Assembly (NCBI GenBank): GCA_945867255.1 | Contig: CAMBHV010000118.1 | Span: forward strand, 1-5,435 | Origin: an uncultured Clostridia bacterium | Lineage (GTDB): Bacteria > Bacillota > Clostridia > Oscillospirales > Ruminococcaceae | Reading direction: 5' to 3' | DNA length: 5,435 nucleotides | Shown here: piece by piece, positions 1 to 5,244 of the stretch | Position numbering within the stretch: position 1 is the stretch's first letter | Layout: each line of letters begins with the position of its first letter | Program-made: the position numbers and the translations under genes | The notes under the pieces: generated by a model | Told to the model about the DNA's origin: nothing | Database searches by the model: none | Seen by the model: the letters and a program-made list of their open reading frames with translations, nothing else

Positions 1-58
1 TTTGTGGCGCGGTTTTGTTGCGGCGGCCAAACATCAGCTGGGCGTAGAGGAGGGCTGA
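1..58 (+). CDS. C-terminal end of an upstream gene (partial), possibly the Rnf-Nqr partner subunit
   Basis: An open frame enters from the left edge and stops at TGA 56-58; its last 18 residues read LWRGFVAAAKHQLGVEEG. The ribosome binding site of the next gene (GAGGAGGG, 47-54) lies inside its last codons and only 3 nt separate its stop from the next ATG, so the two genes are surely cotranscribed and probably translationally coupled. The tail is hydrophobic and then charged, as at the end of a membrane protein. RnfE/NqrD-type genes normally sit next to rnfA, so this may be such a partner. That identity is inferred from position; the 18 residues alone do not prove it. Confidence 0.6.
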   Translation, partial: LWRGFVAAAKHQLGVEEG

Positions 59-61
59 CGC

Positions 62-673
62 ATGAAAGAAGTATTACAGGCGCTGGCCGCTTTCTTTTCT
101 TATGCAGTGATGGCGGTATTTGCCCAAAATGCAGTGTTTACCCGTGCACTGGGTGTTTCCCGCATGGTGAAGCTGGTGGATGACGGCACGGTGGACACCG
201 TGATGTTCGGCTCTCTTTTATGCGCGGTGCAGTTGATCAGTGCCCCGCTGGGCTATTTTGCAGGTGGATGGATTTCTACGTTGCCGTATCGCGACTATAT
301 CCGGCCGCTGGTGTTTCTTGGCTGTGCAGCCATCGCGTTTTTTGTTGTTTTACTGTTTTCTGTGGTTATTTTCCGTGTGGAAGGGGCACGCCGCGCAGTT
401 GCGGTGTTGCCCATGGCTACCTTCAACACCTGCCTGTTGGGCACATTGCTGATCAGCTCGGTGCAAAACTTCAATCTTCCGCAGACGATTGGCTTTGCAT
501 TGGGCAGCGGCATCGGCTATGTGTTGGCTGTGGTGGTGGTAATGGGCGGCCAAAAACGGCTGGAAAGTGAAAAAATTCCTGCCATTTTCCGTGGCCTGCC
601 CATCACGTTGCTGTATATTGGCATTCTTTCGCTGGCCATTTATGGCTTTACCGGGCATATGGCGGCATTCTGA
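62..673 (+). CDS. RnfA/NqrE-family (Rnf-Nqr) integral membrane protein, divergent
   Basis: This 203-residue, very hydrophobic protein has about six predicted membrane segments (near 5-27, 45-69, 80-104, 113-132, 140-161 and 178-198), the usual size and topology of RnfA/NqrE (about 190-200 residues). Family landmarks are NAVFTRALGVS at 23-33 (compare NNFVLxxFLGLCPF), LPMATFNTCLLG at 116-127 (compare LPLITTNCAVLG), a helix followed by QKRLESEKIPAIFRGLPI at 164-181 (compare IRERLxxxxVPxPFRGxxI), and LSLAIYGFTG at 189-198. In Rnf and Na+-NQR complexes this subunit pairs with RnfE/NqrD and helps couple electron flow to Na+ or H+ transport. The start ATG follows GAGGAGGG (47-54) with 7-nt spacing. 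Oddities: the two cysteines that hold the cluster shared with RnfE are not in place (Ser33, and Thr123 followed by Cys124), and no rnfB follows. Family membership is firm; a classical Rnf role is doubtful. Confidence 0.85.
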   Translation: MKEVLQALAAFFSYAVMAVFAQNAVFTRALGVSRMVKLVDDGTVDTVMFGSLLCAVQLISAPLGYFAGGWISTLPYRDYIRPLVFLGCAAIAFFVVLLFSVVIFRVEGARRAVAVLPMATFNTCLLGTLLISSVQNFNLPQTIGFALGSGIGYVLAVVVVMGGQKRLESEKIPAIFRGLPITLLYIGILSLAIYGFTGHMAAF

Positions 674-751
674 ATGAGCTTGCAGCACAGGCGAATCGAC
701 ATGCCGGATTTTTGAAAGATTCCGGCGGTTATATATGGGAGGGAATAGATC

Positions 752-1180
752 ATGATTGCAAGAAAGGCAAGGATTCAGGACGCGGCGGCGCTCTATGAGC
801 TGGTTTGTCTGTATTGCCATGAAGCCCCTCACCGTGAGGTGTTTGACGCCTATTATACCGCGGCGCTGGAAGATGAAACCCGCCGCATTCTGCTTGCCTG
901 GGAGGCAGATCGCGCAGTGGGGTTTGCCGACGCGCAGCTGCGTGACAGCCTGATGTTGGGCAAAAAAGTTGGTGTTATTCAAGATTTTTTTGTTCGGGAA
1001 GAACGCCGTAGGCACAATGTGGGAACCGCACTTCTTGTGACACTTACCACACAGCTGAAGGCCGCAGGTTGTGCTGCTATCACGGCGTCGTGCCGTAAAG
1101 TGGATGGCTCCAGCCAGGATTTTTTGGAAAAACGAGGCTTTGTAAAAGAGAAGTATGGCTTTCTGCGTGTTATGCAGTGA
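752..1180 (+). CDS. GNAT-family N-acetyltransferase
   Basis: A 142-residue single-domain GNAT protein, the usual family length. It would transfer an acetyl group from acetyl-CoA to an amine on an unknown substrate, in the cytoplasm. Visible elements are the N-terminal strand and helix (IARKARIQDAAALYELV, 2-18), a central strand (VGVIQDFFVREE, 73-84), the acetyl-CoA pyrophosphate loop RRHNVGTALL (86-95; the usual R/QxxGxG/A with Asn89 in place of the first Gly), and the motif B helix and strand FLEKRGF (124-130). The start follows GGGAGGG (737-743) with 8-nt spacing. It lies 78 nt after the RnfA-like gene on the same strand and ends before a hairpin terminator, so it may be the last gene of that transcript. 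The substrate cannot be told from sequence; the nearby GNAT domain in the next gene is not an obvious duplicate. Confidence 0.9.
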   Translation: MIARKARIQDAAALYELVCLYCHEAPHREVFDAYYTAALEDETRRILLAWEADRAVGFADAQLRDSLMLGKKVGVIQDFFVREERRRHNVGTALLVTLTTQLKAAGCAAITASCRKVDGSSQDFLEKRGFVKEKYGFLRVMQ

Positions 1181-1208
1181 GCCAGCTGTGTGAAGCAATT
1201 GAAAAGAT

Positions 1209-1243
1209 AGCCTGCCTGGTTTGCTGCCTGTGCAGGCTTTTTT
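1209..1243 (+). terminator. Rho-independent terminator after the GNAT gene
   Basis: AGCCTGC (1209-1215) pairs perfectly with GCAGGCT (1232-1238) and runs straight into six T residues (1238-1243). The loop is rather long (16 nt) and contains a second GCCTG (1226-1230) that could compete for the same 3' arm. It starts 29 nt after the GNAT stop codon and separates that gene from the next one. Confidence 0.7.
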
Positions 1244-1285
1244 GTAGGCTTCGGCGGCATGCCGGGTGTTTGAACATTTGTTAAA

Positions 1286-1293
1286 AAGGGAGG
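1286..1293 (+). promoter_or_regulatory. Ribosome binding site fixing the GTG start at 1302
   Basis: AAGGGAGG is an almost perfect anti-16S match, 8 nt before GTG 1302-1304. It lies inside the longer open frame that could begin at GTG 1266, and there is no comparable site before 1266. It therefore marks 1302 as the real start. Confidence 0.8.
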
Positions 1294-1301
1294 CCGGGCT
1301 G

Positions 1302-2192
1302 GTGCTGGAAACAAGGGCATTTCAACCAAGTGATGAGGCGTTTGTGCGGGCGGCAGGCCTGGAACCGAATGATGTCATTCTGATGTTGGAAAAAGATGGT
1401 GTCGTCATTGGGGCAGCCGGCCTGGAGGGTACTTTTCTTCGGGGAATCTATATTGCACCCGAATGGAGACGGCGGGGATATGGCACTTTTTTATTGCGCA
1501 GGCTTTGCCGAAATGCCCCAAAGGAGCTGCGTGTGCATTCGGCTGAACAGGCAGCGGCTTTCTTTTATGCATGCGGATTTCGCAGGCAGGGGAGCATGCT
1601 TTGCCGCGGTGTGCGCGAGGCACGGGATAATGCAGTAGCCACTGCGCACGCTTATTTGCATGCACATATTCTGCCAGGAACATTTGCGGTGGATGCCACA
1701 GCAGGAAATGGCTATGACACCGAATTCCTGTGCAGAGAGGTGGGGGCAGAGGGAAAAGTGTTGGCGCTGGATATCCAGCAGAAGGCAGTGGATGCTACCA
1801 ATGAACGGCTGCGCCAGCAGGGGCTGTCTCATATTGGCCATGCACGCCTTGCCGACCATGCAGACCTTTCCAGCATCCTGAAGCACGAAGGGATGCCCTT
1901 TGCGGTGATGTTCAATTTGGGATATCTGCCTGGTGGAGATCATGCCGTTTTCACCACGCCAAAGCACAGTTTGCCTGCGTTGCAGGCGGGGCTTTCCGCC
2001 TTGGTACCAGGTGGAGTGATGACAATTTGTGCTTATTCCGGTGGACTTCAGGGTACTGCCGAGCGGGACGCTGTTTTGCAATGGGCCAACGGTTTGGATA
2101 AAAAAGCGTATGAAGTTGTGATACACCGGTTTGAAGGGCAGACGGGATTCCCTCCCGTGACGGTGTGCATCACAAAATACCGTTTGTTCTGA
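1302..2192 (+). CDS. mnmM: Fusion of a GNAT domain with an MnmM (YtqB)-type tRNA wobble-uridine methyltransferase
   Basis: This 296-residue protein has two domains. Residues 1-103 form a compact GNAT fold: strands at 2-7 and 25-40, IYIAPEWRRRGYGTFLL at 49-65 with the acetyl-CoA loop R56xxG59xG61, and the motif B FFYACGF at 87-93. Residues about 110-296 match the MnmM/YtqB methyltransferase (PF06962), a class I SAM-dependent fold: motif I VDATAGNGYDTEFL (130-143), acidic Asp157 in VLALDIQ (153-159), the family hallmark FNLGYLPGGD (204-213), and FPPVTVCITK (283-292). Bacillus subtilis YtqB/MnmM (about 190 residues, methyltransferase only) methylates 5-aminomethyl-2-thiouridine at tRNA position 34 to mnm5s2U. 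Both halves are complete and in one frame, so this is a real fusion and not a broken gene. The start is GTG 1302, chosen by its ribosome binding site. An internal start is poorly supported: ATG 1596 is only 1 nt after AGGGGAG, and GTG 1611 is 16 nt away. The usual YxGH motif reads YSGG (245-248). Confidence 0.87.
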   Translation: MLETRAFQPSDEAFVRAAGLEPNDVILMLEKDGVVIGAAGLEGTFLRGIYIAPEWRRRGYGTFLLRRLCRNAPKELRVHSAEQAAAFFYACGFRRQGSMLCRGVREARDNAVATAHAYLHAHILPGTFAVDATAGNGYDTEFLCREVGAEGKVLALDIQQKAVDATNERLRQQGLSHIGHARLADHADLSSILKHEGMPFAVMFNLGYLPGGDHAVFTTPKHSLPALQAGLSALVPGGVMTICAYSGGLQGTAERDAVLQWANGLDKKAYEVVIHRFEGQTGFPPVTVCITKYRLF

Positions 2193-2215
2193 CAAAAGGC
2201 CAATGGCGGCTTTTG
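2193..2215 (+). terminator. Possible terminator after the GNAT-MnmM gene
   Basis: CAAAAG (2193-2198) pairs with CTTTTG (2210-2215), with a further GC-rich pairing inside (CC 2200-2201 with GG 2208-2209, leaving G2199 bulged). It begins directly after the stop codon. The T residues are in the 3' arm, and only CTTTG follows, so the tail is weak and termination may be partial. Confidence 0.45.
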
Positions 2216-2260
2216 CTTTGTGTTGGATGCAGAGATAGGCGTTAGAAAGGGTCTTTGCCG

Positions 2261-2299
2261 TTTCACGTTTTTTTCACTTTGCCATGATATTTTTGTCAC
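2261..2299 (+). promoter_or_regulatory. Phased TTTCAC-type direct repeats upstream of htrA (candidate response-regulator operator)
   Basis: TTTCAC occurs at 2261-2266 and 2272-2277, exactly 11 bp apart, and a third near-copy TGTCAC lies at 2294-2299, another 22 bp on. The longer blocks TTTTTTTCAC (2268-2277) and TTTTTGTCAC (2290-2299) match at 9 of 10 positions. Hexamers at 11-bp helical spacing are the pattern bound by OmpR/PhoB-family response regulators, and htrA genes in Firmicutes are often controlled by such a system (CssRS in Bacillus). The repeats are seen in the sequence; the regulator is inferred, and none is encoded in this window. Confidence 0.45.
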
Positions 2300-2320
2300 A
2301 CTCGACGGGTAAGATGATAT
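2293..2320 (+). promoter_or_regulatory. Candidate sigma-A promoter for htrA
   Basis: TTGTCA (2293-2298) is a good -35, and TGATAT (2315-2320) follows at 16 bp as a weak -10. Transcription would start near 2327 and give a leader of about 60 nt. An alternative is TTCACG (2262-2267) with TGATAT (2285-2290) at 17 bp. The sequence ATGATAT occurs in both places, 30 bp apart (2284-2290 and 2314-2320). Weak -10 boxes fit a promoter that needs an activator. The choice between the two is uncertain. Confidence 0.4.
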
Positions 2321-2336
2321 CAGAACAAAAGGATAA

Positions 2337-2361
2337 CGGCCCTGCGAAACAACGCAGGCCG
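2337..2361 (+). promoter_or_regulatory. Stem-loop in the htrA 5' leader
   Basis: CGGCCCTGCG (2337-2346) folds against CGCAGGCCG (2353-2361) to give nine base pairs with one bulged C (2340) and the loop AAACAA. No T run follows, so it is not a terminator. It sits between the candidate promoter and the ribosome binding site (2372-2378), where it could affect mRNA stability or translation. The structure is visible; its function is a guess. Confidence 0.4.
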
Positions 2362-2386
2362 ATCATCTGCCAGGGAGGCATGAATA

Positions 2387-3640
2387 ATGGATAATAATTG
2401 GCAATATGATTACTCAAATGGATATTCTCAACAGCCATATGGCCAGCCGGCTTCGCCCTCGCCGGATATGGGTTTGGGGCAGCCGGAAGGAAAGCAGAAA
2501 AAGAAGCATCCTGGCGCCAGAAAGGCGTTGTGCGCTGTGGCGCTGGTCTTAGTATGCGCTATGGCGGGTGTAGGTGGCGGTGTACTGGGTGCTACTTTGA
2601 TGAAGGGCAGTTCTGGCCCGGTGGTGTATAAGGCGGTTCAGAATGACACAGACACCAGTGCAGACGCAACTGCAGCCAGCGGCGATTCCCTGACGATTGC
2701 GCAGATTGCAGAAAAGGTTGGCCCCAGCGTTGTGGAAGTGACAACTGGTGGTGTGCAGACGAATGGCATCTTTACTCAGTATGTCACCGAGGGCGCAGGT
2801 TCCGGCGTGATCATTTCGGAAGATGGATACATCCTTACGAACAATCATGTGGTGGAAGGCCAAAGCACCGTGAAAGTAACTACCAGCGATAAGAAGGAAT
2901 ATGATGCAACGATCGTTGGAACCGATGAAAAGACCGATATCGCTGTGCTGAAAATCGATGCCAGCGGCCTGACGCCGGCTGTGATCGGTGATTCCGACAG
3001 CCTTGTAGTAGGTGAAACAGCTGTAGCCGTTGGCAACCCGCTTGGCACTTTGGGTGGAACGGTAACAGACGGTATCATTTCCGCACTGGACCGTGAAGTA
3101 ACAGTGAACAATCAGACCATGACTCTTCTTCAGATGTCTGCAGCCGTTAGCCCGGGTAACTCTGGTGGCGGGCTGTTTAATGAAAAAGGCGAACTGATTG
3201 GAATCGTAAATGCGAAATCCGGCGGTTCGGATGTAGAAGGAATTGGTTTTGCGGTTCCAATCAATACGGCTATGGAAGTGGCTGAAGAGCTGATTGCAAA
3301 CGGCTATGTCAGCGGGCGGCCTGCTCTTGGCATCCAGGTGGTTGCCATTACGGATCTGCAGACAGCCATGCAGGCCGGTGTATCGCAGCTGGGTGTTTAT
3401 GTGCAAAGTGTGGATGAAGGTTCTGCTGCAGAAAAAGCCGGGCTTCAGGTGGGCGATTTGTTCGTCAGTGTAGATGGCACGGCTGTGTCCAGCACCAGCG
3501 ATGTGACGAACATTCTGGATCAGCATCAGGTGGGCGACACCATTGAAGTGCAGGTGGTGCGCGGGAAACAGGTGCTCACGTTGAATGTGACGCTTCAGGA
3601 GAAAACAAACAGCACTGCAGTACAGCCCGTAGAAGGCTGA
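2387..3640 (+). CDS. htrA: HtrA/DegP-like membrane-anchored serine protease with a PDZ domain
   Basis: This 417-residue envelope protease degrades or refolds damaged secreted and membrane proteins. A Q/Y/P-rich hydrophilic tail (1-35) and a basic stretch (36-46) precede one membrane segment (47-72), so the tail is cytoplasmic and the rest lies outside the cell. A low-complexity linker rich in D, T, A and S (85-100) leads to the trypsin-like domain (about 102-305). The catalytic triad is complete: His154 in TNNHVV, Asp184 in TDIAVLK, and Ser259 in SPGNSGG. One PDZ domain follows (about 312-403, with GSAAEKAGLQVGD at 345-357). The usual QTDA before the serine loop reads QMSA (249-252). The start ATG 2387 lies 8 nt after AGGGAGG (2372-2378); ATG 2380 is too close to it and stops after four codons. 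The gene appears to be transcribed alone, from its own promoter to the terminator at 3654, and no CssRS-type pair is adjacent. Confidence 0.95.
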   Translation: MDNNWQYDYSNGYSQQPYGQPASPSPDMGLGQPEGKQKKKHPGARKALCAVALVLVCAMAGVGGGVLGATLMKGSSGPVVYKAVQNDTDTSADATAASGDSLTIAQIAEKVGPSVVEVTTGGVQTNGIFTQYVTEGAGSGVIISEDGYILTNNHVVEGQSTVKVTTSDKKEYDATIVGTDEKTDIAVLKIDASGLTPAVIGDSDSLVVGETAVAVGNPLGTLGGTVTDGIISALDREVTVNNQTMTLLQMSAAVSPGNSGGGLFNEKGELIGIVNAKSGGSDVEGIGFAVPINTAMEVAEELIANGYVSGRPALGIQVVAITDLQTAMQAGVSQLGVYVQSVDEGSAAEKAGLQVGDLFVSVDGTAVSSTSDVTNILDQHQVGDTIEVQVVRGKQVLTLNVTLQEKTNSTAVQPVEG

Positions 3641-3650
3641 TTATATAGAT

Positions 3651-3689
3651 AAAAAGCGGCAGGGGGCACGCCCCCTGCCGCTTATTTTT
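3651..3689. terminator. Strong bidirectional Rho-independent terminator
   Basis: AAGCGGCAGGGGG (3654-3666) pairs without mismatch with CCCCCTGCCGCTT (3671-3683) around a CACG loop, a 13-bp stem. A T run (3685-3689) follows on the plus strand and an A run (3651-3655) precedes, which is a T run when read from the minus strand. It lies between the htrA stop (3640) and the convergent btpA-like stop (3698), so it can end both transcripts. Confidence 0.95.
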
Positions 3690-3697
3690 ATTATGCG

Positions 3698-4432
3698 TTA
3701 CCGGCAACGCTGAACCTGTTGCATAAAGATACGCACGTTTGCAGGCTCTACGTAGCTGTCGTCTACATGGCCTTTTTTGAAATAACTTCCCACGATGGCA
3801 GCATCTGCCACAGAGAACTGCTCAACACAGCTTTCAGGCGTCATGCCCGCGCCCACTACAAGAGGAAAATCTCCCATAATGCGCCGGAAGTCACGAATTT
3901 TTTCCATAGGTGTCATTTTGCCTGTACCTTCGCCTGTTACCGCAATAGCGTCACAGCGCGTCATGCCTATGGTAAGGTCTTCTTCCAACGAGCGCCCGGA
4001 CAGATACGGCTGATATTTAAAGCGCACACCGCCAATTACAAAACCATTGTAGTCAGCGCGCCACTGCGCGATGGCCTGGCCAAATGCCTCGTCCTGTTCA
4101 GGGGGTAGGTGGCCGGCGACGGAATCGAGCTGAATGAAGCTGGCACCGTACTTTTTGGCAAGTTCGAACCCCAGTGCATCGTTATGCAGGGCGTTTACTC
4201 CATAGATGAAATCTACTTTTTCTCGACAAAACGCTTCCAGAACAACTTCCATGTCTTCGTAATCGCCAAAGTAGTTTTCCACGATCACGGCGTCTGCGCC
4301 GCCGCCAATCAGTTGGCCTGCTTCTAATAAGGCATGTTCAAATTTTTCCTGGCGGCTTTCGCCGCGCAGGTGCAACATGGCGAGAATAGGTTTCCTTTCC
4401 GGGAAAATAGACAAAAAATTACGCTGTTCCAT
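3698..4432 (-). CDS. BtpA/SgcQ-family TIM-barrel protein
   Basis: This 244-residue protein carries the conserved BtpA-family (PF03437) motifs in order: PILAMLHLRG (15-24), GGADAVIVENYFGD (44-57), YGVNALHNDA (77-86), GASFIQLDSVAG (96-107), DAIAVTGEGTG (161-171), VVGAGMTPE (192-200) and AIVGSYFKKG (212-221). The spacing is that of a (beta/alpha)8 barrel with phosphate-binding-like loops near the C-terminal end. The family is named after a cyanobacterial protein needed for stable photosystem I, but relatives such as E. coli SgcQ occur in non-photosynthetic bacteria next to sugar or nucleoside genes, and the reaction is unknown. It is the last gene of the minus-strand ABC operon and starts 14 nt after the ATPase stop. 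ATG 4432 is preferred over the upstream TTG 4450 because GAGGAAG (4442-4448) is 9 nt before it. It is full length with no broken motif, and it ends at the shared terminator. Confidence 0.88.
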   Translation of the reverse strand: MEQRNFLSIFPERKPILAMLHLRGESRQEKFEHALLEAGQLIGGGADAVIVENYFGDYEDMEVVLEAFCREKVDFIYGVNALHNDALGFELAKKYGASFIQLDSVAGHLPPEQDEAFGQAIAQWRADYNGFVIGGVRFKYQPYLSGRSLEEDLTIGMTRCDAIAVTGEGTGKMTPMEKIRDFRRIMGDFPLVVGAGMTPESCVEQFSVADAAIVGSYFKKGHVDDSYVEPANVRIFMQQVQRCR

Positions 4433-4441
4433 AACTAATCG

Positions 4442-4448
4442 CTTCCTC
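4442..4448 (-). promoter_or_regulatory. Ribosome binding site of the btpA-like gene, overlapping the ATPase stop
   Basis: Read on the minus strand, GAGGAAG lies 9 nt before ATG 4432 and overlaps the TGA of the ATPase gene (4449-4447). It decides between ATG 4432 and the in-frame TTG at 4450, which would contain this site, and it suggests translational coupling of the two genes. Confidence 0.75.
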
Positions 4449-5241
4449 AATGTAAAATGTTGACAAGGTCTTCACTGTACAAAATATCCGGATGCCCCAA
4501 ACTGGCTGCAAGCTGGCCGATCTGGGGCTTTTTGATGGCAGCCATACGCAGTACCTCATCATTTTGAAATACTTGCTGTACGGGGCCATCTGCGATGATA
4601 TGCCGGTGTGCCATCACGATGACACGATCAAAGTTTTTGGCTACAAACTCCATATCATGCGTGATTACAATGACACCTCGCCCTTCGGCACGCAGGGTGT
4701 CCATAATTTTTACAAGGCAGTTTACTCCATGCATATCTTGGCCGGCAGTAGGCTCATCCAGCACAAGGTACGGCGTCTGCACGGCAAGAATAGCTGCAAT
4801 GGAAACAAATTTCTTGGTAGAATAGGGAATTTCGTATGGATTTAGTTCCAGATAAGGGGCGATATCAGTCATCTGCACTGCACGCTGAATGCGTGCATCG
4901 ATCTCCTCTTGTGACATTTTCTGATATCTGGGCCAGAATTCAAGTTCCGCACGCACGGTCGTGTTGAAAATCTGATCGTCAGGGTTTTGAAAGACATAGC
5001 CTACCATATGTGAGATTTGCGCGGTAGTCCGCTCTTTCGTGTTGACGCCATTTACCAGTACGTCCCCCTGCGTGGGTTTATGAAGCCCGTTCATCATTTT
5101 CACAGCGGTGGTTTTACCGGCACCGTTTTGCCCGATGATGGCTACCCGTTCCCCCTCTTCGATGCGAAGATTTAATGCTTCGTTGGCAAGTGTGCCATTG
5201 GGGTAACGAAATGAGGCGTTTTTGAATTCAATGCATCCCAT
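4447..5241 (-). CDS. ECF-type ABC transporter ATP-binding protein with a non-canonical signature motif
   Basis: A 264-residue cytoplasmic ATPase of the energy-coupling-factor (EcfA/CbiO) type, which would power uptake of a vitamin, metal or similar small molecule together with a second ATPase, a T subunit and an S subunit. Walker A is GQNGAGKTT (37-45), the Q-loop is VFQNPDDQIF (83-92), Walker B is YLVLDEPTAGQD (158-169, catalytic Glu163), and the H-loop is ITHD (193-196, His195). A C-terminal extension with KKPQIGQLAASLG (237-249) is typical of EcfA proteins. The oddity is the ABC signature: the expected NPYELSGGQKQRV reads NPYEIPYSTKKFV (134-146), so LSGGQ has become IPYST without any gap. 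The start ATG follows AAAGGGGG (5251-5258) at 9 nt, inside the end of the preceding ATPase gene, leaving only 3 nt between the genes. The substrate is not known; the T and S components are probably beyond the right edge. Confidence 0.9.
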   Translation of the reverse strand: MGCIEFKNASFRYPNGTLANEALNLRIEEGERVAIIGQNGAGKTTAVKMMNGLHKPTQGDVLVNGVNTKERTTAQISHMVGYVFQNPDDQIFNTTVRAELEFWPRYQKMSQEEIDARIQRAVQMTDIAPYLELNPYEIPYSTKKFVSIAAILAVQTPYLVLDEPTAGQDMHGVNCLVKIMDTLRAEGRGVIVITHDMEFVAKNFDRVIVMAHRHIIADGPVQQVFQNDEVLRMAAIKKPQIGQLAASLGHPDILYSEDLVNILH

Positions 5242-5244
5242 GGC

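Noticed and set aside
703..726. Inverted repeat GCCGGA / TCCGGC between the RnfA-like and GNAT genes
   Set aside because: Only 6 bp with a 12-nt loop and no T run after it, so it is not a convincing terminator. No clear promoter for the GNAT gene was found beside it either.
350..1198. Long minus-strand open frame of 282 codons opposite the RnfA-like and GNAT genes
   Set aside because: It overlaps two well-supported plus-strand genes, spans their junction, has no recognisable domain, and its residues (rich in H, C, Q and R) look like an antisense shadow.
1266..1301. Upstream GTG start giving a 308-residue GNAT-MnmM protein
   Set aside because: The strong ribosome binding site (1286-1293) lies inside this extension, and none precedes 1266.
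1181..1301. Possible separate promoter for the GNAT-MnmM gene after the terminator
   Set aside because: TTGAAC (1269-1274) is present, but no acceptable -10 follows at the right distance before the ribosome binding site; read-through from upstream is equally possible.
2380..2394. Four-codon reading frame (ATG 2380, stop TAA) overlapping the htrA start
   Set aside because: The ATG is only 1 nt after the ribosome binding site, so it is unlikely to be used; ATG 2387 is at the correct distance.
2549..3526. Long minus-strand open frame of 325 codons opposite htrA
   Set aside because: It is fully inside a protease gene with an intact catalytic triad, and its translation is rich in C, H and R with no domain; an antisense shadow.
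4433..4450. TTG start of the btpA-like gene at 4450
   Set aside because: The ribosome binding site GAGGAAG (4442-4448) would lie inside the coding region; ATG 4432 has correct spacing.
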